A stretch of DNA of 16,344 nt, from the NCBI GenBank assembly GCA_903928045.1, contig CAIYPH010000496.1, positions 1 through 16,344 on the forward strand, given 5' to 3'. The translations under genes and the position numbers were made by a program. Of this stretch, positions 1-6,589 are shown piece by piece. Below the pieces are notes generated by a model. That model was not told the origin of the DNA. It worked only from the letters and a program-made list of their open reading frames with translations, and ran no database searches. The stretch is from an uncultured Rhodospirillales bacterium (lineage in GTDB: Bacteria > Pseudomonadota > Alphaproteobacteria > Acetobacterales > Acetobacteraceae). The first letter of the stretch is position 1, and each line of letters starts with the position of its first letter.

Positions 1-2028
1 CATGCCGTCGAGCAGGATGTCGTTGATGATGGCGAGAGGGGCGTGGGTTTTCAGCGCCTCGTCGAGCTCGTCGGCGAGGCCCTTGCGGTCGCCGTCGACG
101 ATGCGGTCCTTGAGGCGGCCCTCGACGGTCTCGGCGCGCTTTTTCTTCACCGCGTCGGCGGCTTTGCGGTCGGCGAAGAGTTCGAGCAGGCGTTGCAGGG
201 GGTCGTAGCCCTCGCGGCGGCGATCGAAGATGAGGTCCTCGCAGACCTGCACCTCTTCGGCGGCGATCTGGTGGAGGGGGCGGATTTTCGAGACGTGGAC
301 GATGGCCCCGGTCATCCCGGCGCGAACGGCGTGATCGAGGAAGACGGAGTTCAGCACGGCGCGAGCGGCGGGGTTGAGGCCGAAGGAGATGTTGGAGAGG
401 CCCAGCACGATCTGCACATCGGGAAACCGCTCGCGGATCATGCGAATGCCGTCGAGCGTCCATTCGCCGAGTTTGCGGTCGTCTTCGTTGCCGGTGGCGA
501 TGGTGAAGGTCAGCGGGTCGATCATCAGGTCGGATTGCGGGAGGCCGTGCTGGGTGCAGGCGAAGTCAACCAGGCGGGCGGCGACGTCGAGCTTCTCCTG
601 GGCGGTTTTGGCCATGCCCTTTTCGTCGATGGTCAGCGCAATCACCGCGGCGCCAAAGCGGCGGGCGAGGATCATGCGGTCGGCGGCGGCGCGTTCGCCG
701 TCTTCGAAGTTGATGGAGTTGATGATGGCCTTGCCGCCGTGGAGTTTGAGCGCGGCTTCGAGCACCGGGGTTTCGGTGCTGTCGATTACCAGGGGGGAGT
801 TCACCGAGGCGGTGAAGCGGGTGATCACCTCATTCATCTCGGCGATTTCGTCGCGGCCGACGAAGGCGGTACAGATATCGAGACTGTGGGAGCCCTCGTC
901 GATCTGCTCGCGGCCCATGGCGACGCAGCCATCCCAATCGGCCTTTTCCTGCAGCTCGCGCCACTTCTTGGAGCCGTTGGCGTTGCAGCGTTCGCCAATG
1001 GCGAAGAAGGCGTTCTCCTGACGGAGCGGCACGGCCTGGTAGAGCGAGGCGACGGAGGGGACCCAGATGGAGCGGCGCTCGACCGGGGCGGGGCGGGGTT
1101 CGCCGCGCTTCTTGAGCATCGCGTCGAGCGCGGAGATATGGGCGCGGGTGGTGCCGCAGCAGCCGCCGATGAGGTTGACGCCGTCTTCCGCCACGAAGCG
1201 TTCGAGCCAGGAGGCCATGGCATCAGGGGCGAGGGGGAAATGGGCCTGGCCGTCGACCAGTTCCGGCAGGCCGGCGTTGGGCATGAGCGAGATCAGGCCG
1301 GGCCAGTTGGCGGCGAGCCAGCGGACATGCTCCGCCATTTCCTGCGGGCCGGTGGCGCAGTTGAGGCCGAGGACGGGGATATCGAGCGCATGCACGATGG
1401 TCGCCGCCGCGGGGACATCGGGGCCGACGAGCAGTGTGCCGGTGGTTTCGACGGTGACGGAGACGAAGATCGGCGTGGTGGTGCCGGCCGCGGCGCGGGC
1501 CCGCTTGGCGCCGTTGATGGCGGCCTTGATCTGCAGGGGGTCCTGGCAGGTCTCGATCTGGATCGCATCGACGCCGCCGGCGATGAGGCCGCGTGCCTGC
1601 TCGGCGAGGGCGTCTTCCAGCGGGTCGTACGCGATGTTGCCGAGGGAGGGCAGCTTGGTGCCGGGGCCGATGGAGCCGAGCACGTAGCGGGGCCGGTCAT
1701 CCGCGAACATCTCGGCCGCCTCGCGGGCCAGTTCGCCGGCGCGCTTGTTGAGTTCGAAGGCGCGATCGGACAGGCCGAACTCGCCGAGCGTGATGGGGGA
1801 CCCGCCAAAGCTGTTGGTCTCGACGATATCGGCGCCGGCGGCGAAGAAGCCGCGGTGGAGTTCGCGCACCAGGTCGGGACGGGAGAGGCAGAGGATGTCG
1901 GTGCAGTTCTCCTGGCCCCAGTAGTCGCGATCGATATCCAGCGTCATCGCCTGGAAATGGGTGCCGGTGGCGCCGTCGGCGAGGAGAACGCGTTCGCGAA
2001 GGGCATCGAGCAGGGAGAGACGGGTCAT
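1..2028 (-). CDS. metH: Methionine synthase, cobalamin-dependent (MetH), N-terminal 676 residues; 3' end outside the window
   Basis: Transfers the methyl group of 5-methyltetrahydrofolate through cobalamin to homocysteine, giving methionine in the cytoplasm. I translated the minus strand from the ATG at 2028 and it stays open to base 1. Residues about 1-310 are the homocysteine S-methyltransferase domain: ADGATGT near residue 17, and the three zinc-binding cysteines Cys224 (in GLNC), Cys290 and Cys291 (in GGCCG). Residues about 335-600 are the pterin-binding domain, with GERCNANGSKKW at 345-356, DEGSHSLDIC at 377-386 and SINFEDGE at 438-445. The last visible residues, IINDILLDGM, begin the cobalamin-binding cap. 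The B12-binding and SAM-activation domains must lie beyond the edge if the enzyme is full length. The ATG overlaps the stop of the upstream ArsR-methyltransferase gene (ATGA), which suggests translational coupling. No metF lies between them. No frameshift was seen. Confidence 0.97.
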   Translation of the reverse strand, partial: MTRLSLLDALRERVLLADGATGTHFQAMTLDIDRDYWGQENCTDILCLSRPDLVRELHRGFFAAGADIVETNSFGGSPITLGEFGLSDRAFELNKRAGELAREAAEMFADDRPRYVLGSIGPGTKLPSLGNIAYDPLEDALAEQARGLIAGGVDAIQIETCQDPLQIKAAINGAKRARAAAGTTTPIFVSVTVETTGTLLVGPDVPAAATIVHALDIPVLGLNCATGPQEMAEHVRWLAANWPGLISLMPNAGLPELVDGQAHFPLAPDAMASWLERFVAEDGVNLIGGCCGTTRAHISALDAMLKKRGEPRPAPVERRSIWVPSVASLYQAVPLRQENAFFAIGERCNANGSKKWRELQEKADWDGCVAMGREQIDEGSHSLDICTAFVGRDEIAEMNEVITRFTASVNSPLVIDSTETPVLEAALKLHGGKAIINSINFEDGERAAADRMILARRFGAAVIALTIDEKGMAKTAQEKLDVAARLVDFACTQHGLPQSDLMIDPLTFTIATGNEDDRKLGEWTLDGIRMIRERFPDVQIVLGLSNISFGLNPAARAVLNSVFLDHAVRAGMTGAIVHVSKIRPLHQIAAEEVQVCEDLIFDRRREGYDPLQRLLELFADRKAADAVKKKRAETVEGRLKDRIVDGDRKGLADELDEALKTHAPLAIINDILLDGM

Positions 2029-2993
2029 CGCGTGGCTTCCATGGCAAGGTCGGCGGGGGCGGGGAGGCCAGCATGGCCGGCGGACCAGATGCGGACATCG
2101 AGCGGGCCGCGCACGGTTTGCGCGGCGTGGATGCTGAGGCCGTTCTGGGCGAAAATATCGAGCATCCCGGTATCGGAGAAACCGGGCCAGCGATGGGCGA
2201 GGCGCTTGGTCACCGCGGTATCGGCGTGGGGCGCCAGATCAACCACGACCACTCGCCCCCCTTGCCGCAGAACGCGGGCCGCCTCGGCGAGCACGCCGGA
2301 CGGATCCTCCGCGTAGTGCAGCACCATTTGCAGCACCACGAGGTCAAACCCCGCATCGGCGAGCGGTAACCGGTACATGTCGGCATGGCGCACCGAGCAA
2401 TGCGCGAGGCCTGGTTTGGCAAGCCGGGTGCGCGCCAGGGCGAGCATCGCCCGGCTGGCATCGACGCCGAGGGCCGAGGAGACGCGGGGCGCCAGACGTT
2501 CCAACAGGGCCCCGGTTCCGGTGCCGATATCGAGCATCCGCCCGATGGCGGCGGGGGGCAGCAGATCGAGCAACGCGCGCTCGACCTCGCCGGCGGCAAG
2601 GTTCAGCGCGCGCATCTCGTCCCAATCCGCTCCGGTGCGCTGGAATGCCTCGGACGCCGCGCGGGCGCGCTCGGCCAGTACGCGGGCGGCGTGGCGGCGG
2701 TCGGCGGCGAGCGCATCGTCGTCCTCGGGGATACGCGCCAGCAGGATCCGCGCGAGCGAACCGGGCGCGGCGTCCGCCGGCGGCAGGGTGAACCAGGTGT
2801 TGGCGCCCTCGCGGGCACGGTCCAGCAGACCGGCCTCGACGAGCAGGCGGAGATGACGGGAAAGCCTGGGCTGGGACTGGCCGAGGATCTCGGCGAACTC
2901 CATCACGCAGAATTGTCCCCCGGCCGCCAAGGCGAGCAGGCGCAGGCGCGTGGGTTCGGCGGCGGCGCGCAGGGCGGTGAGAAGGGTATCCAT
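2025..2993 (-). CDS. ArsR-family regulator fused to a SAM-dependent methyltransferase (SahR-like), upstream of metH
   Basis: A 322-residue two-domain protein. Residues about 1-85 form an ArsR/SmtB winged helix: AAEPTRLRLLALA at 11-23, then recognition-helix region QSQPRLSRHLRLL at 39-51. The CxCD metal motif of arsenic or cadmium sensors is absent (one Cys, at 29), so classical metal sensing is unlikely. Residues about 110-265 are a class I methyltransferase fold: motif I LDIGTGTG at 154-161, then an acidic residue in ALGVDAS and the PLADAGFDLVV strand. ArsR proteins controlling the methionine/SAM cycle are known (SahR, responding to S-adenosylhomocysteine). The methyltransferase fold here may work as the SAM/SAH sensor, but that is inference. 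Its TGA overlaps the metH ATG by 4 nt, so it most likely regulates its own operon. No clear Shine-Dalgarno precedes the ATG at 2993; only 38 bp separate it from the divergent gene. Confidence 0.9.
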   Translation of the reverse strand: MDTLLTALRAAAEPTRLRLLALAAGGQFCVMEFAEILGQSQPRLSRHLRLLVEAGLLDRAREGANTWFTLPPADAAPGSLARILLARIPEDDDALAADRRHAARVLAERARAASEAFQRTGADWDEMRALNLAAGEVERALLDLLPPAAIGRMLDIGTGTGALLERLAPRVSSALGVDASRAMLALARTRLAKPGLAHCSVRHADMYRLPLADAGFDLVVLQMVLHYAEDPSGVLAEAARVLRQGGRVVVVDLAPHADTAVTKRLAHRWPGFSDTGMLDIFAQNGLSIHAAQTVRGPLDVRIWSAGHAGLPAPADLAMEATR

Positions 2994-3006
2994 GGCTTGT
3001 TATCGT

Positions 3007-3022
3007 ATAAAGATATCCTTAT
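3007..3022. promoter_or_regulatory. AT-rich 16-bp near-palindrome, likely operator of the ArsR-methyltransferase protein
   Basis: ATAAAGATATCCTTAT is palindromic around GATATC, with 7 of 8 base pairs matching (A3011 against C3018 is the mismatch). It lies almost centrally in the 38-bp spacer between two divergent start codons (2993 and 3032) and is far more AT-rich than its surroundings. ArsR-family dimers bind such short palindromes and commonly repress their own promoter. A protein bound here would block both directions. I cannot place -35/-10 boxes with confidence because the palindrome probably overlaps them. Confidence 0.6.
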
Positions 3023-3031
3023 GTCTAGCAT

Positions 3032-3376
3032 ATGAATACGCCAAACGATTCGCGGATCAATGTGGTGTTCGCGCCGGCATCTTCGGCGCGGGAAGGTGAC
3101 GCGATCCTTTCCAATCACGATATTGTGCCACCACCGGGTGTCGTGGTGATCGTCGTGCAGGCGGCACCGGGGAGGGCAGCGCATGTCGCAGGTTGCGCCT
3201 GCTGCGCCCGCCCGGCGGTTTCCGGGTTGCTGACCGCGGCCTTCGTCGCGCAAGCGCGAGCCGGCCGCCCGCCATTTCGCCGCCTGGTGGTCGATGCCGG
3301 CGAGGAGACCGCGGCGGCGCTGCGCGGGGCGCTGGAGTCCGATGCCTTCGTCGCGGGCCGCTACGTCGCGCGATGA
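3032..3376 (+). CDS. Small CobW/COG0523-like protein with CxCC motif but no P-loop
   Basis: A 114-residue protein divergent from the ArsR-methyltransferase gene. Residues about 51-111 read like the central part of CobW/COG0523 metallochaperone GTPases. GCACC at 54-58 matches the family CxCC metal motif; it is followed by a leucine-rich helix, then RPPFRRLVVDAG at 79-90 (family: FDRVVIETTGL) and a final DAFVAGRYVA. No Walker A (GxxxxGK) and no NKxD guanine-specificity motif exist, so it should not hydrolyse GTP by itself. It may be a remnant or a stand-alone metal-binding module. Third codon positions are strongly G/C, especially after residue 45, supporting a real gene. The ATG lacks an obvious ribosome-binding site and the first 30 residues are unlike anything I know, so the start is uncertain. 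Zinc or cobalamin supply to MetH is a tempting but unproven link. Confidence 0.65.
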   Translation: MNTPNDSRINVVFAPASSAREGDAILSNHDIVPPPGVVVIVVQAAPGRAAHVAGCACCARPAVSGLLTAAFVAQARAGRPPFRRLVVDAGEETAAALRGALESDAFVAGRYVAR

Positions 3377-3398
3377 ACGGTCATGCGTCCCGCGCGAC
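3365..3398. terminator. Possible bidirectional terminator hairpin between convergent genes
   Basis: GTCGCGCG (3365-3372) is the exact reverse complement of CGCGCGAC (3391-3398), giving an 8-bp GC-only-plus-one-AT stem with an 18-nt loop. It sits at the meeting point of two convergent genes: the stop of the plus-strand gene (3374-3376) is in the loop and the stop of the minus-strand gene begins at 3404. There is no run of T on either side, so if it stops transcription it is not a standard intrinsic terminator. Confidence 0.35.
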
Positions 3399-3401
3399 TG
3401 G

Positions 3402-3830
3402 TCAGCAGAACCAGTCCGGGCACTTGCGGGGTGGTGGTGAGCCAGGGACAAGGGTTGGCGAGATCGGGTACAAAAACGCGCCACCGGCTCCGACGTTTTG
3501 GGGCTGCAGTGTCAATATCGACACGATCGTCACGCAGATCAGCGCAAAAAGGCTGACATACCACACCACCGTCCCGCGCGTCGGCTGCCAGGGAACCGCG
3601 CTATCCGCGGCGTCGAGGCCACGCACCGTGGCAGTCTCGATGGTGAGGCGATCGACGATGCCGGTGCCGAAGAGGCCGTACGCTTCCTGGAAGGCCCGGG
3701 TCGCCTTGTCGGTCGCATCGTCGAACTCCCCATGCAGCATATCCTCTGCGTCGGCGAACCAGGTCATCGCGAGAAAGCGCTGCCAGACCACCACGTCACG
3801 GCCGGAATCGCCCAGTTCGATTGCCTTCAT
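3402..3830 (-). CDS. Peptidoglycan-binding-like domain protein with one C-terminal membrane segment
   Basis: A 142-residue protein with a PG_binding_1-like domain at residues about 1-70. The features seen are ELGDSGRDVVVWQRFL at 5-20, GEFDDAT at 34-40 and the AFQEAYGL helix at 47-54, which match the usual LxxGdxGxxVxxLQxxL ... GxFdxxTxxAvxxFQ pattern. One hydrophobic segment follows at about 88-108 (VVWYVSLFALICVTIVSIL). A short Pro-rich tail ends in CPDWFC. No signal peptide is visible. I chose ATG 3830 because GGTGA lies 7 nt upstream and the domain begins at once; ATG 3866 (preceded by GGGA) would add 12 residues, and the frame is open to 3983. It is divergent from the secretion cluster and might act with it at the envelope, but nothing proves this. 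Confidence 0.7.
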   Translation of the reverse strand: MKAIELGDSGRDVVVWQRFLAMTWFADAEDMLHGEFDDATDKATRAFQEAYGLFGTGIVDRLTIETATVRGLDAADSAVPWQPTRGTVVWYVSLFALICVTIVSILTLQPQNVGAGGAFLYPISPTLVPGSPPPRKCPDWFC

Positions 3831-3944
3831 GACGACGTCACCCGTTCGATCTCCGCGGTTGAACATTGATATCCCGCGCATGGATATGCTGAGCATTTGA
3901 TATGGCGTGCAACACCCCGCCTGGCCCTGCCGCCGCCGGCCGGC

Positions 3945-3960
3945 TTGCATGTGTTGCATG
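3945..3960. repeat. TTGCATG direct repeat, possible regulator site
   Basis: TTGCATG occurs at 3945-3951 and again at 3954-3960, a 9-bp step. In addition TGCAACAC at 3908-3915 is the reverse complement of GTGTTGCA at 3951-3958. Such spaced half-sites in an otherwise gene-free region may bind a regulator of either flanking transcript. The evidence is pattern only, and short repeats of this size can occur by chance. Confidence 0.25.
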
Positions 3961-4109
3961 CCACGCCGCCATGCAGACCGCAATCAAATCGGCACGGACT
4001 GGAACCATCATCGGTAGCAGCGCCACGCCAGCGTCCTAAACGAGGATTCATCCCAGGTTTCATAATTTTTGGTTCACGGATATGGTTTAAACGCAAGCAA
4101 TTGTGATGC

Positions 4110-4138
4110 TTGGGAGTTGCAGAAGCTGGCATTATAAG
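4110..4138 (+). promoter_or_regulatory. Candidate sigma70-type promoter of the secretion cluster
   Basis: TTGGGA (4110-4115) and TATAAG (4133-4138) are separated by 17 bp, the standard spacing. They match the TTGACA/TATAAT consensus at 4 of 6 and 5 of 6 bases. It lies in the most AT-rich part of the gap and points toward the ABC transporter gene. Transcription from here would give a leader of about 175 nt before the TTG start at 4320. Confidence 0.45.
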
Positions 4139-4284
4139 TGCCGGGCATGACTGGGCCGGCGAACGGCCGGTGAAATTGTGGCCCGGTAGCGGGCATCGGT
4201 TTCAAGGCTCCGACCTCCGGCGCGATATGCACCGGGCGGGCCGGCTTGGTGCTATTGTATGTACCGCGACGCCGACCCTGTCGG

Positions 4285-4298
4285 GCCGCGACCGCGGC
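4285..4298 (+). other. Short GC hairpin just upstream of the ABC transporter ribosome-binding site
   Basis: GCCGCG-AC-CGCGGC is a perfect 6-bp inverted repeat (in practice a 5-bp stem with a 4-nt loop). It ends 9 nt before the GAGG at 4308-4311. In the mRNA it could stabilise the 5' leader or influence access to the ribosome-binding site. There is no U-run, so it is not a terminator. Confidence 0.3.
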
Positions 4299-4307
4299 TA
4301 GCATGAT

Positions 4308-4311
4308 GAGG
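4308..4311 (+). promoter_or_regulatory. Ribosome-binding site that decides the TTG start at 4320
   Basis: GAGG lies 8 nt before TTG at 4320-4322. The in-frame stop TAG at 4299-4301 leaves no ATG or GTG between it and 4320, so TTG is the first start available in this frame and the only one with a well-placed Shine-Dalgarno. The nearby ATGs at 4303 and 4306 are in another frame. Confidence 0.6.
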
Positions 4312-4319
4312 TTACTGTT

Positions 4320-6575
4320 TTGGACGCTGCCCCACCGAACTCGCCTGCCACCGGCCCGAACGACCGGGGCTTCGACCCTGAGCCGGAAGCCTTCGTGACC
4401 CCGCTCGACCTGCGCCTGCGCACCATCATGGCCGGCGCGCGGGAGCAGGGCGCCGATCTTTCGCGCGAGGACCTGCGGGTCGCGCAGGGCGAGGCGCCGA
4501 CCCCGGCGGCGCTGGCGGAATGGGTGACGCAGAGCGGGCTGTGGTGCCGGGCGGCGCAAGTCTCCTGGAAGCAACTGCTCAAGATGACGTCGCCCGGCGC
4601 GGTGATCCTGCTGATGAAGGACGGCACGGCGGCGGCGATGGTGCGGCCGGACGCGGTGCGCAACGTGGTCTGGCTGAAGGACCCGCAGATCGAAACCGAG
4701 CAGGAGGGCGTGGCGGTCGACGAGTTGCGCCTGTCGCAGCTTTGGAGCGGCGAGATTCTGCTGATCCGGCCGGACCGCGAGACGCGAGACGATAATGAGC
4801 CGTGGAACCTCGCATGGCTCGGCAGGGTAGTGATGGCCGAGTCCGGCCTCCTGCGCGATATTATGCTGGGCTCGGTCGTGTTGTCGTTCCTCTCGATGGT
4901 CCCGGCGCTGTTGACCATGGTCGTCGTCGACAAGGTCATGGCGTACAAGGTGCTCTCGACCTTGTGGATGGCCGCCGCTCTGCTCGCCGTCGCGTTGACC
5001 TTCGAGACGTTGCTTGGCTACGTCCGCCGCCAGTTGACCGCCATCATCGGTCTGCGGCTTGACCTGAAGATGAACCTCTTCGTCTTCAAGCGCCTGCTTG
5101 GCCTGCCGATCGACTTCTTCGAGCGGACGCCCACCGGGCGCATCAGCTACCTCATCGGCCAGACCAGCAAGGTGCGCAGTTTCGTCACCGGCAAGATGAT
5201 CAGCACCATGTTCGACATGATCACCCTGGTGATTGTGCTGCCCGTCCTGTTCTGGATGAGCGTGCCGATGGCCTGGATGGTGCTCGCCCTCGGCGGCATC
5301 ATGGCGATGATTATGGCCTCATTCATCCGGCCGATCCGGCGGATCTATCAACGCTGGCTGGAATTCGAGGTGCAGAAGAACATCGTGCTGGTGGAGTCGC
5401 TGCACGGCATCCGCACCATCAAGTCGCTCGCTCTGGAGCCCGCGCAGCGCGAGGCATGGGACCGCCGGGCGGCCGACGCCGCGTTCTGGAAGCGGCGGCT
5501 CGACGACATCTCCAACTGGCCCGAGACGCTGATCTCGCCGTTCGACACCCTCATGCAGCGCGGCGTGATGCTGGTGGGCGCCTACCTGACGATCAGCGGC
5601 GCCGCGGTGTCGGCCGGCAGCATTGTCGCCTTCGTGATGATCGCCGGCCGGGTCGCCGCGCCACTGGTCTCACTGTCCCGCCTGCTGCAGGACCTCGAAG
5701 AGATGCGGGCCGCGGTGATGATGGTGGGGCTGGTGCTCAATAATCGCCCCGAGACTGTCAACCCTGGCGCCGGACTGCGACCGCGCTTCGAGGGGGCCAT
5801 CAGCTTCCGCGGCGTGAAATTCACCTATCCGGGCACCAAGTCCCGCGCGCTGGATGATATCTCCTTCGAGCTGCCGCCGGGCACGGTGATCGGTCTGGTC
5901 GGGCGAAGCGGCTCGGGCAAATCGACTGTCACTCGCCTGCTGCAGGGCATCAACCGGGAATACGAGGGCCAGATCAAGATCGATGGCGTCGATCTGCGCG
6001 AAATCAATCTGGCGCATCTGCGGCGCAGCTTCGGCGTGGTGTTGCAGGAGAATTTCCTGTTCCGCGGCACGATCCGGCAAAACCTGCTGGCCGGCCGCAC
6101 CGGCCTGACATTGACCGACGCCGTGCGCGCCGCCCGGCTCGCCGGCGCCGAGGAGTTCATCGAACGCATGCAGATGGGTTATGAGACGATCGTCGAGGAA
6201 GGTTCGCCGAACCTTTCGGGCGGTCAGCGACAGCGCCTGGCGATCGCCCGGGCCCTGATCCATGACCCGCGCATCCTCATCCTCGACGAAGCGACCAGCG
6301 CGCTCGATCCCGAGAGCGAGGCGCTGGTGAACGCCAACATCTCGCGCATCGCGGCCAACCGCACGATGGTGATCGTGTCACACCGCCTGTCCTCGCTCGT
6401 CGACAGCGACATGATCATGGTGCTCGACCGCGGCAAGATGGTCGATATAGGGCCGCATACCCAGCTGCTCGAAACCTGCACGATCTACCGCCAGCTCTGG
6501 CAACAACAGAACCGCCACATGGAAAGCTTCCGCAGCAGCGCGCGCGCCGCGCTTGCCACCAGCGTCGGTTCCTGA
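4320..6575 (+). CDS. Type I secretion ABC transporter (HlyB/LapB-like) with degenerate C39-like N-domain
   Basis: A 751-residue inner-membrane exporter that would drive one-step secretion of a protein through an HlyD/TolC-type channel. Residues about 25-160 are a C39-like domain without the DCG catalytic motif, as in HlyB-type transporters where this domain binds substrate and does not cleave it. The membrane domain covers about 175-455, with hydrophobic segments near 181-205, 212-234, 298-340 and 410-455. The ATPase domain has Walker A GRSGSGKST at 528-536, signature LSGGQ at 632-636, Walker B ILILDE ending at D656-E657, and the switch His688 in VSHRL. All catalytic residues are present. It starts with TTG, supported by GAGG 8 nt upstream. 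The HlyD-type gene follows after 14 bp. No substrate carrying RTX repeats is seen in the window. Confidence 0.93.
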   Translation: MDAAPPNSPATGPNDRGFDPEPEAFVTPLDLRLRTIMAGAREQGADLSREDLRVAQGEAPTPAALAEWVTQSGLWCRAAQVSWKQLLKMTSPGAVILLMKDGTAAAMVRPDAVRNVVWLKDPQIETEQEGVAVDELRLSQLWSGEILLIRPDRETRDDNEPWNLAWLGRVVMAESGLLRDIMLGSVVLSFLSMVPALLTMVVVDKVMAYKVLSTLWMAAALLAVALTFETLLGYVRRQLTAIIGLRLDLKMNLFVFKRLLGLPIDFFERTPTGRISYLIGQTSKVRSFVTGKMISTMFDMITLVIVLPVLFWMSVPMAWMVLALGGIMAMIMASFIRPIRRIYQRWLEFEVQKNIVLVESLHGIRTIKSLALEPAQREAWDRRAADAAFWKRRLDDISNWPETLISPFDTLMQRGVMLVGAYLTISGAAVSAGSIVAFVMIAGRVAAPLVSLSRLLQDLEEMRAAVMMVGLVLNNRPETVNPGAGLRPRFEGAISFRGVKFTYPGTKSRALDDISFELPPGTVIGLVGRSGSGKSTVTRLLQGINREYEGQIKIDGVDLREINLAHLRRSFGVVLQENFLFRGTIRQNLLAGRTGLTLTDAVRAARLAGAEEFIERMQMGYETIVEEGSPNLSGGQRQRLAIARALIHDPRILILDEATSALDPESEALVNANISRIAANRTMVIVSHRLSSLVDSDMIMVLDRGKMVDIGPHTQLLETCTIYRQLWQQQNRHMESFRSSARAALATSVGS

Positions 6576-6589
6576 GGAAAGACCGGAAA

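Larger units (their letters stand above)
3867..4319. other. Intergenic region between divergent small envelope gene and secretion operon
   Basis: About 450 bp with lower GC than the flanking genes, especially 4058-4140. Reading all frames I find no protein that looks real: the short open frames here have no ribosome-binding site and no recognisable motif. It should hold the promoters for the minus-strand small gene and for the plus-strand secretion cluster. Noted parts are a TTGCATG direct repeat (3945-3960), a promoter candidate (4110-4138), a small hairpin (4285-4298) and the ribosome-binding site for the ABC transporter (4308-4311). Confidence 0.6.

Noticed and set aside
43..2316. 757-codon open frame on the plus strand
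   Set aside because: It lies antisense to metH and the ArsR-methyltransferase gene, both of which carry clear conserved motifs. Its product is a Gly/Ala/Asp/Glu-rich string with no family signature, as expected from the lack of stops in high-GC antisense frames.
2994..3031. SAM, SAH or cobalamin riboswitch upstream of the metH operon
   Set aside because: Only 38 bp separate the divergent start codons, too short for any of these RNA structures; the palindromic operator explains the region better.
2385..3035. 216-codon open frame on the plus strand across the ArsR gene and the divergent spacer
   Set aside because: Antisense to the helix-turn-helix and methyltransferase domains; no family similarity and it would cross the operator.
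2903..3484. 193-codon open frame on the minus strand
   Set aside because: Overlaps three better-supported genes in other frames and has no motif or plausible start.
4110..4301. 63-codon open frame in the gap before the ABC transporter
   Set aside because: TTG start without ribosome-binding site, no motif, and it coincides with the promoter candidate and leader hairpin.
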